This document shows, piece after piece, positions 9,584 through 17,538 of a stretch of 64,000 nt of DNA. The notes under the pieces are model-generated. The model saw only the letters and a program-made list of their open reading frames with translations. It had not been told where the DNA came from and ran no database searches. The stretch lies in contig JBCCVR010000009.1 in NCBI GenBank assembly GCA_039194995.1, positions 1 through 64,000 of the forward strand. The letters run 5' to 3'. Positions within the stretch are counted from its first letter, which is position 1; each line of letters starts with the position of its first letter. The DNA comes from CCY15215 sp039194995 (GTDB taxonomy: Bacteria > Cyanobacteriota > Cyanobacteriia > Cyanobacteriales > Spirulinaceae). Position numbers and translations under genes: made by a program.

Positions 9584-10669
9584 TTATGACTCTATCCCAT
9601 AAAACCGAGCCGGATTATCCCACAAAATTTTCCGAACAACTTCTTTTGATAGCTTTTCTTCAAGAGTAATCACTTCCTTAATCAAATCGGGTTTGTGGTC
9701 GCCATGAGGGTAATCGGAACCAAATAGCAAATTGTCCGTACCGATATATTGAATGGTTTCGGCCAGATAGGGTTCGGATGGCTCGATCGCAATAAAACAC
9801 TGGCGGCGAAAATATTCAGACGGTTTCATTTTTACATTTTCTGCTATTTCCCAGTGCAGGCGTTCGTACTCTTCATCCAGTCGCCAGAGCCAATAGGGCA
9901 ACCAACCGCAACCGGACTCGAGAAAAGCAACTCTTAGTTTGGGGTGACGCTCTAATACACCCCCTTCAATTAATGCCAACAATCCCAACATCTGCTCCAT
10001 GGGATGAGAGGATGCGTGCTGGGCAAAATGGCTTTGAAATCGATCTGCGCCTATAGTGGGCAAGCGAGAATGAGTGCCTTCGTGAATGCCGATCGCGATG
10101 TCGAGTTCTTCGCATTCTCGCCAAAAGGGTTCGTAGGCTGGATCTTTTAATAATCGTCCCTTAACGGGATTAGGGCGTAAAAACACGGCTTTCCAGCCAA
10201 AATCGGCAAACCGCCGCAACTCCGAAACCATTTCCTCGGGAGCGTGAAAATTCACGACTCCCACGCCTCTGAGAATGTCGGGATCGTAGCTGCAAAAGTC
10301 CTTTAACCAATTGTTGTAAGCCCTGACAAAAGCTCCGACTAAAGGAACTGGCATTGTATCGATCGCTAAAATCCACAGTGTATGACTGGGATACATCCAC
10401 GAGATATCAACTCCCATTTGTTTCATGGCTCGGACGTGAGACTCGGAATCAAAACCCGCCAAGCCAGCTTCGGGATAATTCGCGTCAACCGTGCGCGACC
10501 ATAGAGCAGCAGCTTCATCGGATACCTGAAACCAAATCTTTTCCCCGGCGATGGTCATATCCGGCAATAGAGCAAAACGTCTAAATGCGGGTTCTAGATA
10601 ATGCTGCCACATTTCCATCGGCTCCCATACATGAGAATCCGCGTCAATGATTCGATATTCCTCGAACAT
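9584..10669 (-). CDS. amidohydrolase-2 family metalloenzyme (RiPP cluster copy 1)
   Basis: This 361-residue protein is of the PF04909 (ACMSD-like decarboxylase/hydrolase) type. Metal-site motifs visible are IIDADSHVWEP near the N-terminus, the mid-protein EGTHSRLP and SHPMEQMLGLL histidines, and the C-terminal FGSDYPHGDHKPD. The ATG at 10669 is chosen over the one at 10684 because GGAGG lies eight bases before it and the paralogue at 16383-17465 starts at the same place (MF-x-x-YRIIDADSH). It is the last gene of the minus-strand RiPP cluster, 27 bases after the YcaO stop. Both YcaO genes in the cluster are directly followed by one of these enzymes, so a linked step such as hydrolysis, decarboxylation or ring rearrangement of the modified C-terminus is inferred. 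Its substrate is unknown. Confidence 0.85.
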   Translation of the reverse strand: MFEEYRIIDADSHVWEPMEMWQHYLEPAFRRFALLPDMTIAGEKIWFQVSDEAAALWSRTVDANYPEAGLAGFDSESHVRAMKQMGVDISWMYPSHTLWILAIDTMPVPLVGAFVRAYNNWLKDFCSYDPDILRGVGVVNFHAPEEMVSELRRFADFGWKAVFLRPNPVKGRLLKDPAYEPFWRECEELDIAIGIHEGTHSRLPTIGADRFQSHFAQHASSHPMEQMLGLLALIEGGVLERHPKLRVAFLESGCGWLPYWLWRLDEEYERLHWEIAENVKMKPSEYFRRQCFIAIEPSEPYLAETIQYIGTDNLLFGSDYPHGDHKPDLIKEVITLEEKLSKEVVRKILWDNPARFYGIES

Positions 10670-10696
10670 AGCGATCGCCTCCATTTGGCATTGAGT

Positions 10697-12985
10697 TTAC
10701 ATCCACATGGGAAAAGAATTGAGTTGGCTTTCTGTCAGGGGCTGCGCGAGCCAACCCATTTGCTCGGGAACATCATAAAGCCTTCCCGCTCCCAAACGTC
10801 TCCAAAAGTGGCGCATTCCCGGGACGATAACCTTAACAACTTTCAAACCGATATCCGGACGGGTTTGATCCAAAACCAACATTTCCATGCCCTGTTGCTC
10901 GATGATTTGCTTGCATTTCAGGATATCCTCGCGTAAATCGTCGCTCCAAATTTCATGATAATCGGTCGCGACTTTGGGAGAAATCTTCTCATCGGGAACG
11001 AGATAAGGATGCCGTTCCAATGTTACTGTTTTCCACCACTCTAGGGCGAGAGGATCGGCCGAGGGGACGTAATTGGTGCTTCCATCTGCATTGGCGAGCA
11101 ATACCGACGGAAGAATCTGATTGAGTTCGGTCAATGCTCTTTGGATGGCGATCGCCGGGTCGAAATGCGTTCCATAACCCAACAAAATATCTTCAACTTC
11201 GCGATCGCGTCTCTTGCTAATTGCGGCAAAAGTCGGGATATTCAGATCGCTGGTAATATCTAAAACCCAAAGTTCGCGATCGAGGGTTTGGTAATAAGCC
11301 TTCATTGCCTGAAAATAAGGCTCGTCAAAACTATCTAACGCGATCGCGGGTTTTCGGAGGCGATTATACCACCATAAAGCGACGCTATCGCGCTCCACCA
11401 ACTCCATAAAACCTTGTAGGATTGCCTCTTCTAGGGTGTTTCCTGCTGCGCAGCCATTGGAGTCCGCCCAACAATCTGGCTTTTCGGTTTTGGGATAGCC
11501 GTAATAACAGTAAGCTGTCGGTAAATATTTGAATTCCTCGGCACTCAAAGACCAAACGGGAGTCCAATCTATTTCTCTTTCTTCGTCAAAAGGTTCTGGC
11601 ACCTTCTGAAACCAGCCATCGTGCTTTGCATTCCATTCTTGGCGGTTTTGGTATTGCGATTCGCTAAAGTTCATGCAAGCATTGGGATGAATACCCCGCT
11701 CTCCCAATTTTTGATAACTATTTTTTTCTCGAATCTCATCGCCTTGAAAGATACCGGAATATCTCTCAATCGCTTCGCACAAACCGCTAACTTTTGCTTG
11801 TATATCGCTCCTGCCTTTTCCCGAACTCCGACCAGCTAAGTTTTGCTGCAAGGCTTGTAGATTATCAAATATGGGGGTGATATGATGTTTAGCGAGATAA
11901 GTATGAGTCAGATCGTTCGCTGCGATCGATACTTTTTCTAATCCTCGAACGACTCCCGTTAGAGGGCTAATATGGTGTTGGTATTTTCTGAAGGTTTCTT
12001 GCGGCAGTACGCAACGATGTCCGCCTTCTGTCGTAAAAGTTTTTTTGCGCCTTCCGAGAATGAGAGGCTGGGGTGTTGTCTTCCGAAATTCTTCTCGTCC
12101 GCATTTCGGACATTGAGGGCGCTTCACAATAATATGCTTTTTTGTTTCCAGAGAAAGAGTATCATGGGCGATAATGGCATCTTCCAAGCGTTGATTCCCT
12201 CGTAAAACCCATTTTAAAACCTCCGTTGCCGCCATCCCTACAGCAGTTTGGTAAGTAGAGGTTAAGGAATGAGAGGTGGGATGGAAAGGATAAGCAATAT
12301 CTTTGCGCCTGCGAACGAATTCTTCAACAGGGCTATTCCCTCGCAAGCGCTGTGCCAGACATTCCCAACAGCCAGTTTTTCCGGGATGAAATATCGGTCC
12401 GAACCACAGAATCGTTCCTACAGGCTTCACTAACATCCACGGGTGCGATGTTTCTAAGGCTTGTTCATTAAAACGCTCCAGACCCTCTTGTAGATAGCTA
12501 TCGGTTAAGACTATAGTGATATTCGCTTCATCGGAGATTTGGAAGTGTAGCGACTCTAAGGTAGAAATCAAGCCCGAGGCAGTCACCGAACCAAAAGTTT
12601 TTACAGCAACTTTGGTCGTTTGCAATCGCTGTTTGGCTGTTTCTATATCAATATTTAGAGTTTCGCAGAATGTTGTCAGTTGACTGCTTTGTTCTGGGCT
12701 ATTTTCAACAATATAGCCTCTTTTCTCCATCTCCATCAAAGCATAGCGCACTTTTGCACCCATCTCCATTGCTGCTTGCAATGAAGTTTGTTCGGGCAGT
12801 AAATGAAAGATCGTTTCTTCGACGATTTCTTGAGTAGTACGATTACCGTCAATTAAAGAGGCTAATACTTGATATATTTTCTCTTCACTGAGAAAAAAAG
12901 AATCTCTTTCTGAAAAAATCAAGACTCCTTCTTTCTCTAATGTTTCTGCTTGATAGCAATTTTTAAATCTTGGCTTCTCGATCAT
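10697..12985 (-). CDS. fused E1-like/YcaO azoline cyclodehydratase (TOMM C-D fusion), copy 1
   Basis: About 762 residues. The N-terminal third is the E1-like partner: a winged-helix leader-binding region beginning PRFKNCYQAETLE, then zinc-type cysteines in KTGCWECL and CPKCGREEF. The C-terminal two thirds is a YcaO ATPase with GKGRSDIQAKVSGLCEAIER, EEAILQGFMELVERDSVALWWY and DQTRPDIGLKVV. Enzymes of this kind phosphorylate the amide backbone to convert Cys, Ser or Thr to azolines in RiPP precursors. The ATG at 12985 is preferred: the paralogue starts at the same alignment position, and the ATG at 13015 lies inside a hairpin. The C-terminus is LNSFPMWM, not the PxPxP tail common in this family. 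Three precursor genes lie directly upstream. Confidence 0.9.
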   Translation of the reverse strand: MIEKPRFKNCYQAETLEKEGVLIFSERDSFFLSEEKIYQVLASLIDGNRTTQEIVEETIFHLLPEQTSLQAAMEMGAKVRYALMEMEKRGYIVENSPEQSSQLTTFCETLNIDIETAKQRLQTTKVAVKTFGSVTASGLISTLESLHFQISDEANITIVLTDSYLQEGLERFNEQALETSHPWMLVKPVGTILWFGPIFHPGKTGCWECLAQRLRGNSPVEEFVRRRKDIAYPFHPTSHSLTSTYQTAVGMAATEVLKWVLRGNQRLEDAIIAHDTLSLETKKHIIVKRPQCPKCGREEFRKTTPQPLILGRRKKTFTTEGGHRCVLPQETFRKYQHHISPLTGVVRGLEKVSIAANDLTHTYLAKHHITPIFDNLQALQQNLAGRSSGKGRSDIQAKVSGLCEAIERYSGIFQGDEIREKNSYQKLGERGIHPNACMNFSESQYQNRQEWNAKHDGWFQKVPEPFDEEREIDWTPVWSLSAEEFKYLPTAYCYYGYPKTEKPDCWADSNGCAAGNTLEEAILQGFMELVERDSVALWWYNRLRKPAIALDSFDEPYFQAMKAYYQTLDRELWVLDITSDLNIPTFAAISKRRDREVEDILLGYGTHFDPAIAIQRALTELNQILPSVLLANADGSTNYVPSADPLALEWWKTVTLERHPYLVPDEKISPKVATDYHEIWSDDLREDILKCKQIIEQQGMEMLVLDQTRPDIGLKVVKVIVPGMRHFWRRLGAGRLYDVPEQMGWLAQPLTESQLNSFPMWM

Positions 12986-13009
12986 AATAATTTCATTAAA
13001 TAACAATAA

Positions 13010-13058
13010 ATTCATCAGTAGATTGATTACAAGACGCTGTAATTATCTATTGATGAAT
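13010..13058 (-). repeat. long imperfect hairpin between precursor gene 1 and the YcaO gene
   Basis: ATTCATCAGTAGATTGATTAC (13010-13030) and the reverse complement of GTAATTATCTATTGATGAAT (13039-13058) pair with few mismatches around an 8-base loop. In the minus-strand transcript it sits after the precursor and before the enzyme gene. That is where a processing or partial-termination hairpin would raise precursor mRNA over enzyme mRNA. It shares the ATCAATA core with the hairpin at 14171-14220. Confidence 0.45.
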
Positions 13059-13081
13059 CGACTGAACAAACTGTAGCTTGA

Positions 13082-13540
13082 TTAGAAGGTGCAAGCGGGA
13101 ATATAAGCAGGAGGATCGATCGTTACAGGATTGTCATTGTTAGCCCATTCCCTGAGTTGCGAATCCATCACTTTCTCCGATCGTGGGGGATAAGGTAAAG
13201 TCAGGGTCAGCATTTGACTCAAACTCTCCGACAATGAACCAGAAGAATTCTTTCGATCGACCTTAACATCTACATTACCAAAACAGTCAAGATCGACACC
13301 GTACTTCTTAAAAATTGATTTAATGGTATCGGAGTCATTTCCTTGCAAGGCTTGTTTGATCTCGACGTCTTCTGGAGTATCGGATAACCAAGAACTCGCG
13401 ATTAATTGAGATACTTTTTTATGAGCTTGTTCCATTTTCTCGCGGACTTCCGAGACTTCTGCTTGCTGTCCCGATCGCTCGATATAATTCAGCAATGCTT
13501 GGAAATCTGCTTCAAATTCGACTTGGGCTGTAGATACCAT
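13082..13540 (-). CDS. NHLP-like RiPP precursor peptide 1, C-terminus PPAYIPACTF
   Basis: 152 residues. The leader is long and helical, with SQLIASSWLSDTPEDVEIKQ, then KKYGVDLDCFGNVDVKV, then LTLPYPPR. This is the layout of nitrile-hydratase-alpha-like leader peptides (NHLP), where a helix is followed by LG-x-x-hydrophobic, a VxVxxD strand and LPP. After a conserved SQLREWANND segment the protein ends PPAYIPACTF. The terminal octapeptide AYIPACTF is shared in pattern with the two neighbouring precursors and carries the Cys-Thr pair expected for azoline formation. A strong Shine-Dalgarno AAGGAG precedes the ATG by seven bases. It is close to precursor 2 along its whole length, including the upstream bases, so duplication is recent. 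The exact leader/core cleavage site is not visible. Confidence 0.8.
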   Translation of the reverse strand: MVSTAQVEFEADFQALLNYIERSGQQAEVSEVREKMEQAHKKVSQLIASSWLSDTPEDVEIKQALQGNDSDTIKSIFKKYGVDLDCFGNVDVKVDRKNSSGSLSESLSQMLTLTLPYPPRSEKVMDSQLREWANNDNPVTIDPPAYIPACTF

Positions 13541-13667
13541 CTTTTGACTCCTTAATGACTTGAGTTGGGTTAATATTTCAGAGTCCGCGTGTAGCTCTTA
13601 CTGATTGCACAGCGATAAGTTGCTCACAAATTATATCTTTGATTTTCACATTTCTGCGATCGCTCCG

Positions 13668-14126
13668 TTAAACAGTGCAGGCAGGAATATAAGCAGGAGG
13701 ATGAATTAAAGAAGGATCGTCATTGTTTGCCCACGCTCTGAGCTGTGAATCCATCACTTCCTCCGGTCGGGGGGGATAAGGTAAAGTCAGAGTTGGGATT
13801 GGCTCCGATCTCTCGTGAAATGAGCCAGAAGAATTGTTCTCATTAATTTCGATATTTACGCTTCCAAAACAATCCAAATCCGCACCGTACTTCTTAAAAA
13901 CAGATTTGATTGTATCGGAGTCTTTTCCTCGCAAGGCTTGTTCGATTTCGACTTCTTCTGGAGTATTGGATAACCACGAGCCTGCAATCAGTTGGGTAAC
14001 TTTCTTGTGTACTTTCTCCATTTTCTCGCGGACTTCCGAGACTTCTGCTTCTTGTCCCGAACGCTCGATGTAGCTCAGCAATGCTTGGAAATCTGCTTCA
14101 AATTCTACTCGGGCTGTAGATGTCAT
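13668..14126 (-). CDS. NHLP-like RiPP precursor peptide 2, C-terminus PPAYIPACTV
   Basis: This 152-residue protein is a near-duplicate of precursor 1. It has the same leader blocks (ARVEFEADFQALLSYIERSG, QLIAGSWLSNTPEEVEIEQA, KKYGADLDCFGSVNIEI, LTLPYPPRPEEV) and the same length. The last residues are PPAYIPACTV, so the predicted core differs from precursor 1 only at the final residue (V for F). AAAGGAG lies seven bases before the ATG. It is 127 bases upstream of precursor 1, and a strong 15-bp inverted repeat lies just ahead of it. It is the expected substrate of the neighbouring YcaO fusion enzymes. The NHLP assignment rests on motif order and not on a database search. Confidence 0.8.
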   Translation of the reverse strand: MTSTARVEFEADFQALLSYIERSGQEAEVSEVREKMEKVHKKVTQLIAGSWLSNTPEEVEIEQALRGKDSDTIKSVFKKYGADLDCFGSVNIEINENNSSGSFHERSEPIPTLTLPYPPRPEEVMDSQLRAWANNDDPSLIHPPAYIPACTV

Positions 14127-14170
14127 TTTTTGACTCCTTTATGACTGTGAGGGTTATGGGACATTTTAAC

Positions 14171-14220
14171 ATCCATCAATAATTCTAGCTGTTACATTTT
14201 GTAACGAATTATTGATGGAT
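14171..14220 (-). repeat. perfect 15-bp inverted repeat with an inner 5-bp stem between precursor genes 3 and 2
   Basis: ATCCATCAATAATTC (14171-14185) is exactly complementary to GAATTATTGATGGAT (14206-14220). An inner GTTAC/GTAAC stem (14191-14195, 14201-14205) closes a 5-base loop. In the minus-strand transcript the hairpin precedes precursor 2 by about 45 bases. It may be an attenuator, a processing site or an operator. The minus-strand side has no T-run after it, so a simple terminator of precursor 3 is less likely. Confidence 0.55.
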
Positions 14221-14333
14221 TACTTTTTGTTATTGGATTCTCTTATTTGGCAGAAAACAGCCAAATTATCAAGAAAATGAATGCCCAACCCTCATAAAGT
14301 CAATATAACCCAAGACAAATTCAGCAGAGGTAT

Positions 14334-14777
14334 TTACAAAGTGCAAGTGGGAAGATACGCATGAGTGGGTTCGAGGTCTTGCGGATTTGTATTATTTACC
14401 CAATCTACGATTTGTCCGTCCGTAACTTCTGCAGGACGCGGCGGATAAGGCAAATTCAATTGCTTCTTCTGTTGGTCGATACTGCCATAGAAAGTGTCCC
14501 AGTCAACAGTAACTGTTACCCCGTCCAACAATTCATTTAAATTGACACCAAGATCGGTAAATGCTTGCTTGATTTTAGTCGAATTGTTGGTCAGTAACGC
14601 TGCTCGGAGCTGACTTCCATCTATACTGCCTGATAGCCAAGATTGAGCGAGCAGTTGAAGAATTTTTTTATGTAATTGGTCGAACTCCTCACTATTGGCG
14701 ATCGCATTCCTTTGCAAGGCTAATTCGCACAAGGTCTGACATAACGCCTCTACTTTAGGGTGACGTTGAAGTGGCAT
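14334..14777 (-). CDS. NHLP-like RiPP precursor peptide 3, C-terminus PTHAYLPTCTL
   Basis: 147 residues. It is more diverged than precursors 1 and 2 but has the same layout: KKILQLLAQSWLSGSIDGSQ, FTDLGVNLNELLDGVTVTV, then DTFYGS, LNLPYPPRPAEV, GQIVDWVNNTNP and the terminal PTHAYLPTCTL. The AYxPx(C)T pattern at the extreme C-terminus is kept, with L as last residue. GAGGT lies nine bases before the ATG. It is the first precursor of the run and is preceded by a good sigma-70-type promoter at 14813-14841. The leader is the expected binding site for the E1-like domain of the YcaO fusions. Function is inferred from context and architecture. Confidence 0.78.
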   Translation of the reverse strand: MPLQRHPKVEALCQTLCELALQRNAIANSEEFDQLHKKILQLLAQSWLSGSIDGSQLRAALLTNNSTKIKQAFTDLGVNLNELLDGVTVTVDWDTFYGSIDQQKKQLNLPYPPRPAEVTDGQIVDWVNNTNPQDLEPTHAYLPTCTL

Positions 14778-14812
14778 TTTTATTTACCTCACTCTTGGAT
14801 TTTCTTGACTCG

Positions 14813-14841
14813 ATTAGAGCACAGCAAAATCAATCTGTCAA
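14813..14841 (-). promoter_or_regulatory. sigma-70-type promoter for the precursor genes
   Basis: On the minus strand TTGACA (14841-14836) is followed after exactly 17 bases by TCTAAT (14818-14813). The predicted start is about 30 bases before the precursor 3 ATG. The -35 box is a perfect consensus and the -10 differs at one position. It lies downstream of the radical SAM stop, so the precursors can be expressed independently of the upstream enzyme genes. Confidence 0.6.
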
Positions 14842-14926
14842 GATTTAATTGTACTCATCGTCGTGCTGCATTTTCTTCTCCTAGTAAATCCGACATTCGC
14901 ACGAACTTAAAAAAATTGACTTTATA

Positions 14927-16321
14927 TTAAGACATTGTGTTGTAAATCTCCGTTACCTCCGTTTCCATCACGTGAAACCCATCCCTCTGGGTATGAGATG
15001 TAGCCTGCGATCGCCACATCTCGCAATTTTGACAAGCCGGACGATCTTCCAGTTGATGAAGAAGGGTATCCTGCCTGAATTGTCGAAAGGCTTCTCCTTG
15101 CCAGATTTCTTGCAGGTTTTGTTGGCGGTAATCTCCCATACTTTCCGTTGCGCCATCAAAACCCAAGCGAAATATAGTTTCAATGCAATAATAAACTCTC
15201 CCATCCGGCAAAACTGCCATTTCAGAAAAAGGAAACGAACAAGGCCATCGTCCTCCAGCCTGTTGTAAATAAGATTGTACCAACTTACTTGCTTGTGCGT
15301 TCGTTCCTTGAATCCGCATATTTGTTTCTTCATATTTAGCAACATTTAAGAGAAAAATGCTATCGACCTTTTCTAGCCATTCTTGTTTAAATTGCGCTTC
15401 TGCCTCTGGGGGAATATTAGGATTTCTGATAAAAGATGTTCGGACGGAACAAGGCATCTTCAGGCGATCGCGCAAGCGCAGAAAAGTATCGATATTAGCT
15501 TTGACGCGCCCAAAATCCGAACCGCGAATTCGCCGATAAGTTTCCGCATCCGTCGCATCTAAACTCACATCAAGACTCGTAAGACCTGCTTCGAGAAGGG
15601 CAAGCGATCGTGCTTCATTCAATAGCTGTCCGTTGGTGGTAACGTGTACCCGAGGCGCGCCTTCTTGGCGACAGAGACGGATGAAATCGACAAGTTGGGG
15701 ATGTAATAAAGGCTCTTCTACACTACCAATAGATACAGAAGTGCCAAAAGTACCGCAATCTCGGGCGAGTCGCTCCATTATTTCCCAAGACATGGCACGA
15801 TTTCCTTGGAAAAAATCAGTGGTATGGGTCGGTTTGATATCAGGACTGTGATAGGGACACATCACGCATTTGAGATTGCAAGTATTGCCGATAATTGCTC
15901 GTACAAATGTCGGGCTGGCCGCTTTGCCATAATGTTCTGCAAAATAATGTAAGGCTTCTTCGGTATTGATTTGGCTAACAACGGTAAAAGCGTCGGGAAG
16001 GTTGTGGAGATTGCGCGATCGCTTTGCCAGTTCTCGAAAAAAAGGTGCTAATTTCTGGCTCAAAGTGTCAGGATAGAGATAGGCAAGGACGGGATAGGGC
16101 GGTAATCCCAATTCTGAAGTGACGGGGAGTTTCGGCTGGAACAGGAGAATTTGCCGATGCGATCGCGCGGTTTCGAGGAGGCGATCGATACTTTTGGGGT
16201 GCAAGGGGATGCCGTGAGTCGGAATTTCCAATACCATCCCGGAGAGTGATTTTGCTTTTAGAATTGGAGAGGGTAACAGGTTTTGAGCATCTTTAACGAG
16301 CATATCGAGTAACCCCAGCAT
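14927..16321 (-). CDS. radical SAM/SPASM-type enzyme of the RiPP cluster
   Basis: 464 residues. The [4Fe-4S] radical SAM motif is CNLKCVMC (Cys148, Cys152, Cys155), followed by a GGE-like GSVEEPLLHP and the typical VTTNGQLL and SLDATDAETY segments. The C-terminal region has further cysteines (WPCSFPFSEMAVLPDG, YYCIE, ACQNCEMW), fitting a SPASM or twitch auxiliary-cluster domain as in peptide-modifying enzymes. About 140 residues precede the radical SAM core and I do not recognise them. It lies between the precursors and the second amidohydrolase/YcaO pair. The product could be an epimerised, cross-linked or methylated residue, and the sequence does not decide between these. No Shine-Dalgarno is seen before the ATG at 16321. 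An ATG six codons later is also possible. Confidence 0.82.
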   Translation of the reverse strand: MLGLLDMLVKDAQNLLPSPILKAKSLSGMVLEIPTHGIPLHPKSIDRLLETARSHRQILLFQPKLPVTSELGLPPYPVLAYLYPDTLSQKLAPFFRELAKRSRNLHNLPDAFTVVSQINTEEALHYFAEHYGKAASPTFVRAIIGNTCNLKCVMCPYHSPDIKPTHTTDFFQGNRAMSWEIMERLARDCGTFGTSVSIGSVEEPLLHPQLVDFIRLCRQEGAPRVHVTTNGQLLNEARSLALLEAGLTSLDVSLDATDAETYRRIRGSDFGRVKANIDTFLRLRDRLKMPCSVRTSFIRNPNIPPEAEAQFKQEWLEKVDSIFLLNVAKYEETNMRIQGTNAQASKLVQSYLQQAGGRWPCSFPFSEMAVLPDGRVYYCIETIFRLGFDGATESMGDYRQQNLQEIWQGEAFRQFRQDTLLHQLEDRPACQNCEMWRSQATSHTQRDGFHVMETEVTEIYNTMS

Positions 16322-16382
16322 TAATTTTGGGCAATCTATTATCAGGCTACACTAAAGGATGTATTGACAGAAACCCAATCGT

Positions 16383-17465
16383 TTATACCAAACCATAAAA
16401 GCGAGCGGGATTATCCCAGAGAATCTTTTGGACGAGTTCGCGATCGCCCTTTTCTCCCATCGCCACCAACTCCATAATATTCTCCGGTTTGTGATCCATA
16501 TGGGGATAATCCGAGCCAAAAATCAGATTGTCCGTGCTGATATATTTGATAATGTCTTTTAAATAGGCTTCCGAGGGTTCGATAGAAATAAAACACTGAC
16601 GGCGAAAATACTCCGACGGCTTCATCTTCACCGTTTCTTTCACCTCCCAATAGAGATTCTCGTACTCCTCATCCAGCCGCCACAACCAATAGGGAAGCCA
16701 ACCGCAACCGGATTCTAAAAAGGCAATTCTCAGTCCTGGATGCCGCTCTAAAACCCCGCCTTCTATCAAAGCCAGCATCGCCATCATTTGTTCCATCGGG
16801 TGAGAACAAGCGTGCATAGCAAAACGAGAATTAAAGCGATCGCTCCCTGTCGTCGGCAAGCGGGAGTGAGAGCCTTCGTGAATACCCACCGCCAGCCCTA
16901 ATGCCTCGCATTCGGTCCAAAAGGGTTCGTAAGCGCGATCGCTCAATAATCGCCCTTTCACGGGGTTAGGACGCAAAAACACGCCCTTCCAGCCCCACTC
17001 GGCGATCTGGCGCACTTCTGCCGCCATCGTTTCGGGGTTGTGGAGATTAATTGCACCAATTCCTTTAAGGCGATCGGGGTCAAAGCTGCAAAAGTCCCTT
17101 AACCAGCGATTGTAAGCACTGGTGAACCCTCCGGCAACATCGGGAGGCAGGGAATCGATCGCCCAAAGCCAAAGCCCGTAAGTGGGGTAGAGAAATGCCA
17201 GATCCACCCCCATCACAATCATTTCCTGTAGGTGAGATTCGACATTATAGCCTTGTAAATATGCATTGGGATGAGCATTTTTCATTTGCGCGTTGGCATC
17301 TTGCCACACTTCTCGCGATACCTTTTCCACAATGTCTTCCCCTTTAATTCGCATCTCTGACGAGGGAGTAAAGTCCCTAAATTCGGGGTCAAGATAGTCT
17401 TTCCACATTGCCGGAGGTTCGATAACGTGGCTATCTGCATCAATAATTCGATATCCTTTAAACAT
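16383..17465 (-). CDS. amidohydrolase-2 family metalloenzyme (RiPP cluster copy 2)
   Basis: 360 residues, clearly paralogous to the protein at 9584-10669. Shared blocks include YRIIDADSHVIEPPAMWKDY, WGWKGVFLRPNPVKGRLL, GIHEGSHSRLP, HPMEQMMAMLALIEGGVLER and FGSDYPHMDHKPENI. The metal-binding Asp/His positions seen in PF04909 enzymes are present, so it should be active. It lies 73 bases after the second YcaO gene, which repeats the YcaO-amidohydrolase pairing. The upstream gap contains short tandem CCAATAA-type repeats. Either copy could serve the same precursors, or each copy could have served its own precursor set before the second set decayed. Confidence 0.85.
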   Translation of the reverse strand: MFKGYRIIDADSHVIEPPAMWKDYLDPEFRDFTPSSEMRIKGEDIVEKVSREVWQDANAQMKNAHPNAYLQGYNVESHLQEMIVMGVDLAFLYPTYGLWLWAIDSLPPDVAGGFTSAYNRWLRDFCSFDPDRLKGIGAINLHNPETMAAEVRQIAEWGWKGVFLRPNPVKGRLLSDRAYEPFWTECEALGLAVGIHEGSHSRLPTTGSDRFNSRFAMHACSHPMEQMMAMLALIEGGVLERHPGLRIAFLESGCGWLPYWLWRLDEEYENLYWEVKETVKMKPSEYFRRQCFISIEPSEAYLKDIIKYISTDNLIFGSDYPHMDHKPENIMELVAMGEKGDRELVQKILWDNPARFYGLV

Positions 17466-17538
17466 TGGTTATTGGTTATTGATTATTGGTTGTTGATGAA
17501 TCTTCTTACAAACACGAACCAAAGTAAAAATGCTTAAC

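Noticed and set aside
13015..13015. The upstream ATG as start of the first YcaO gene.
   Set aside because: It lies inside the hairpin at 13010-13058, has no ribosome site, and the paralogue begins at the position equivalent to 12985.
17466..17500. TTATTGGT-type tandem repeats between the second amidohydrolase and YcaO genes, considered as an operator.
   Set aside because: Simple low-complexity repeat common in cyanobacterial spacers. No symmetry or phasing supports a binding site.
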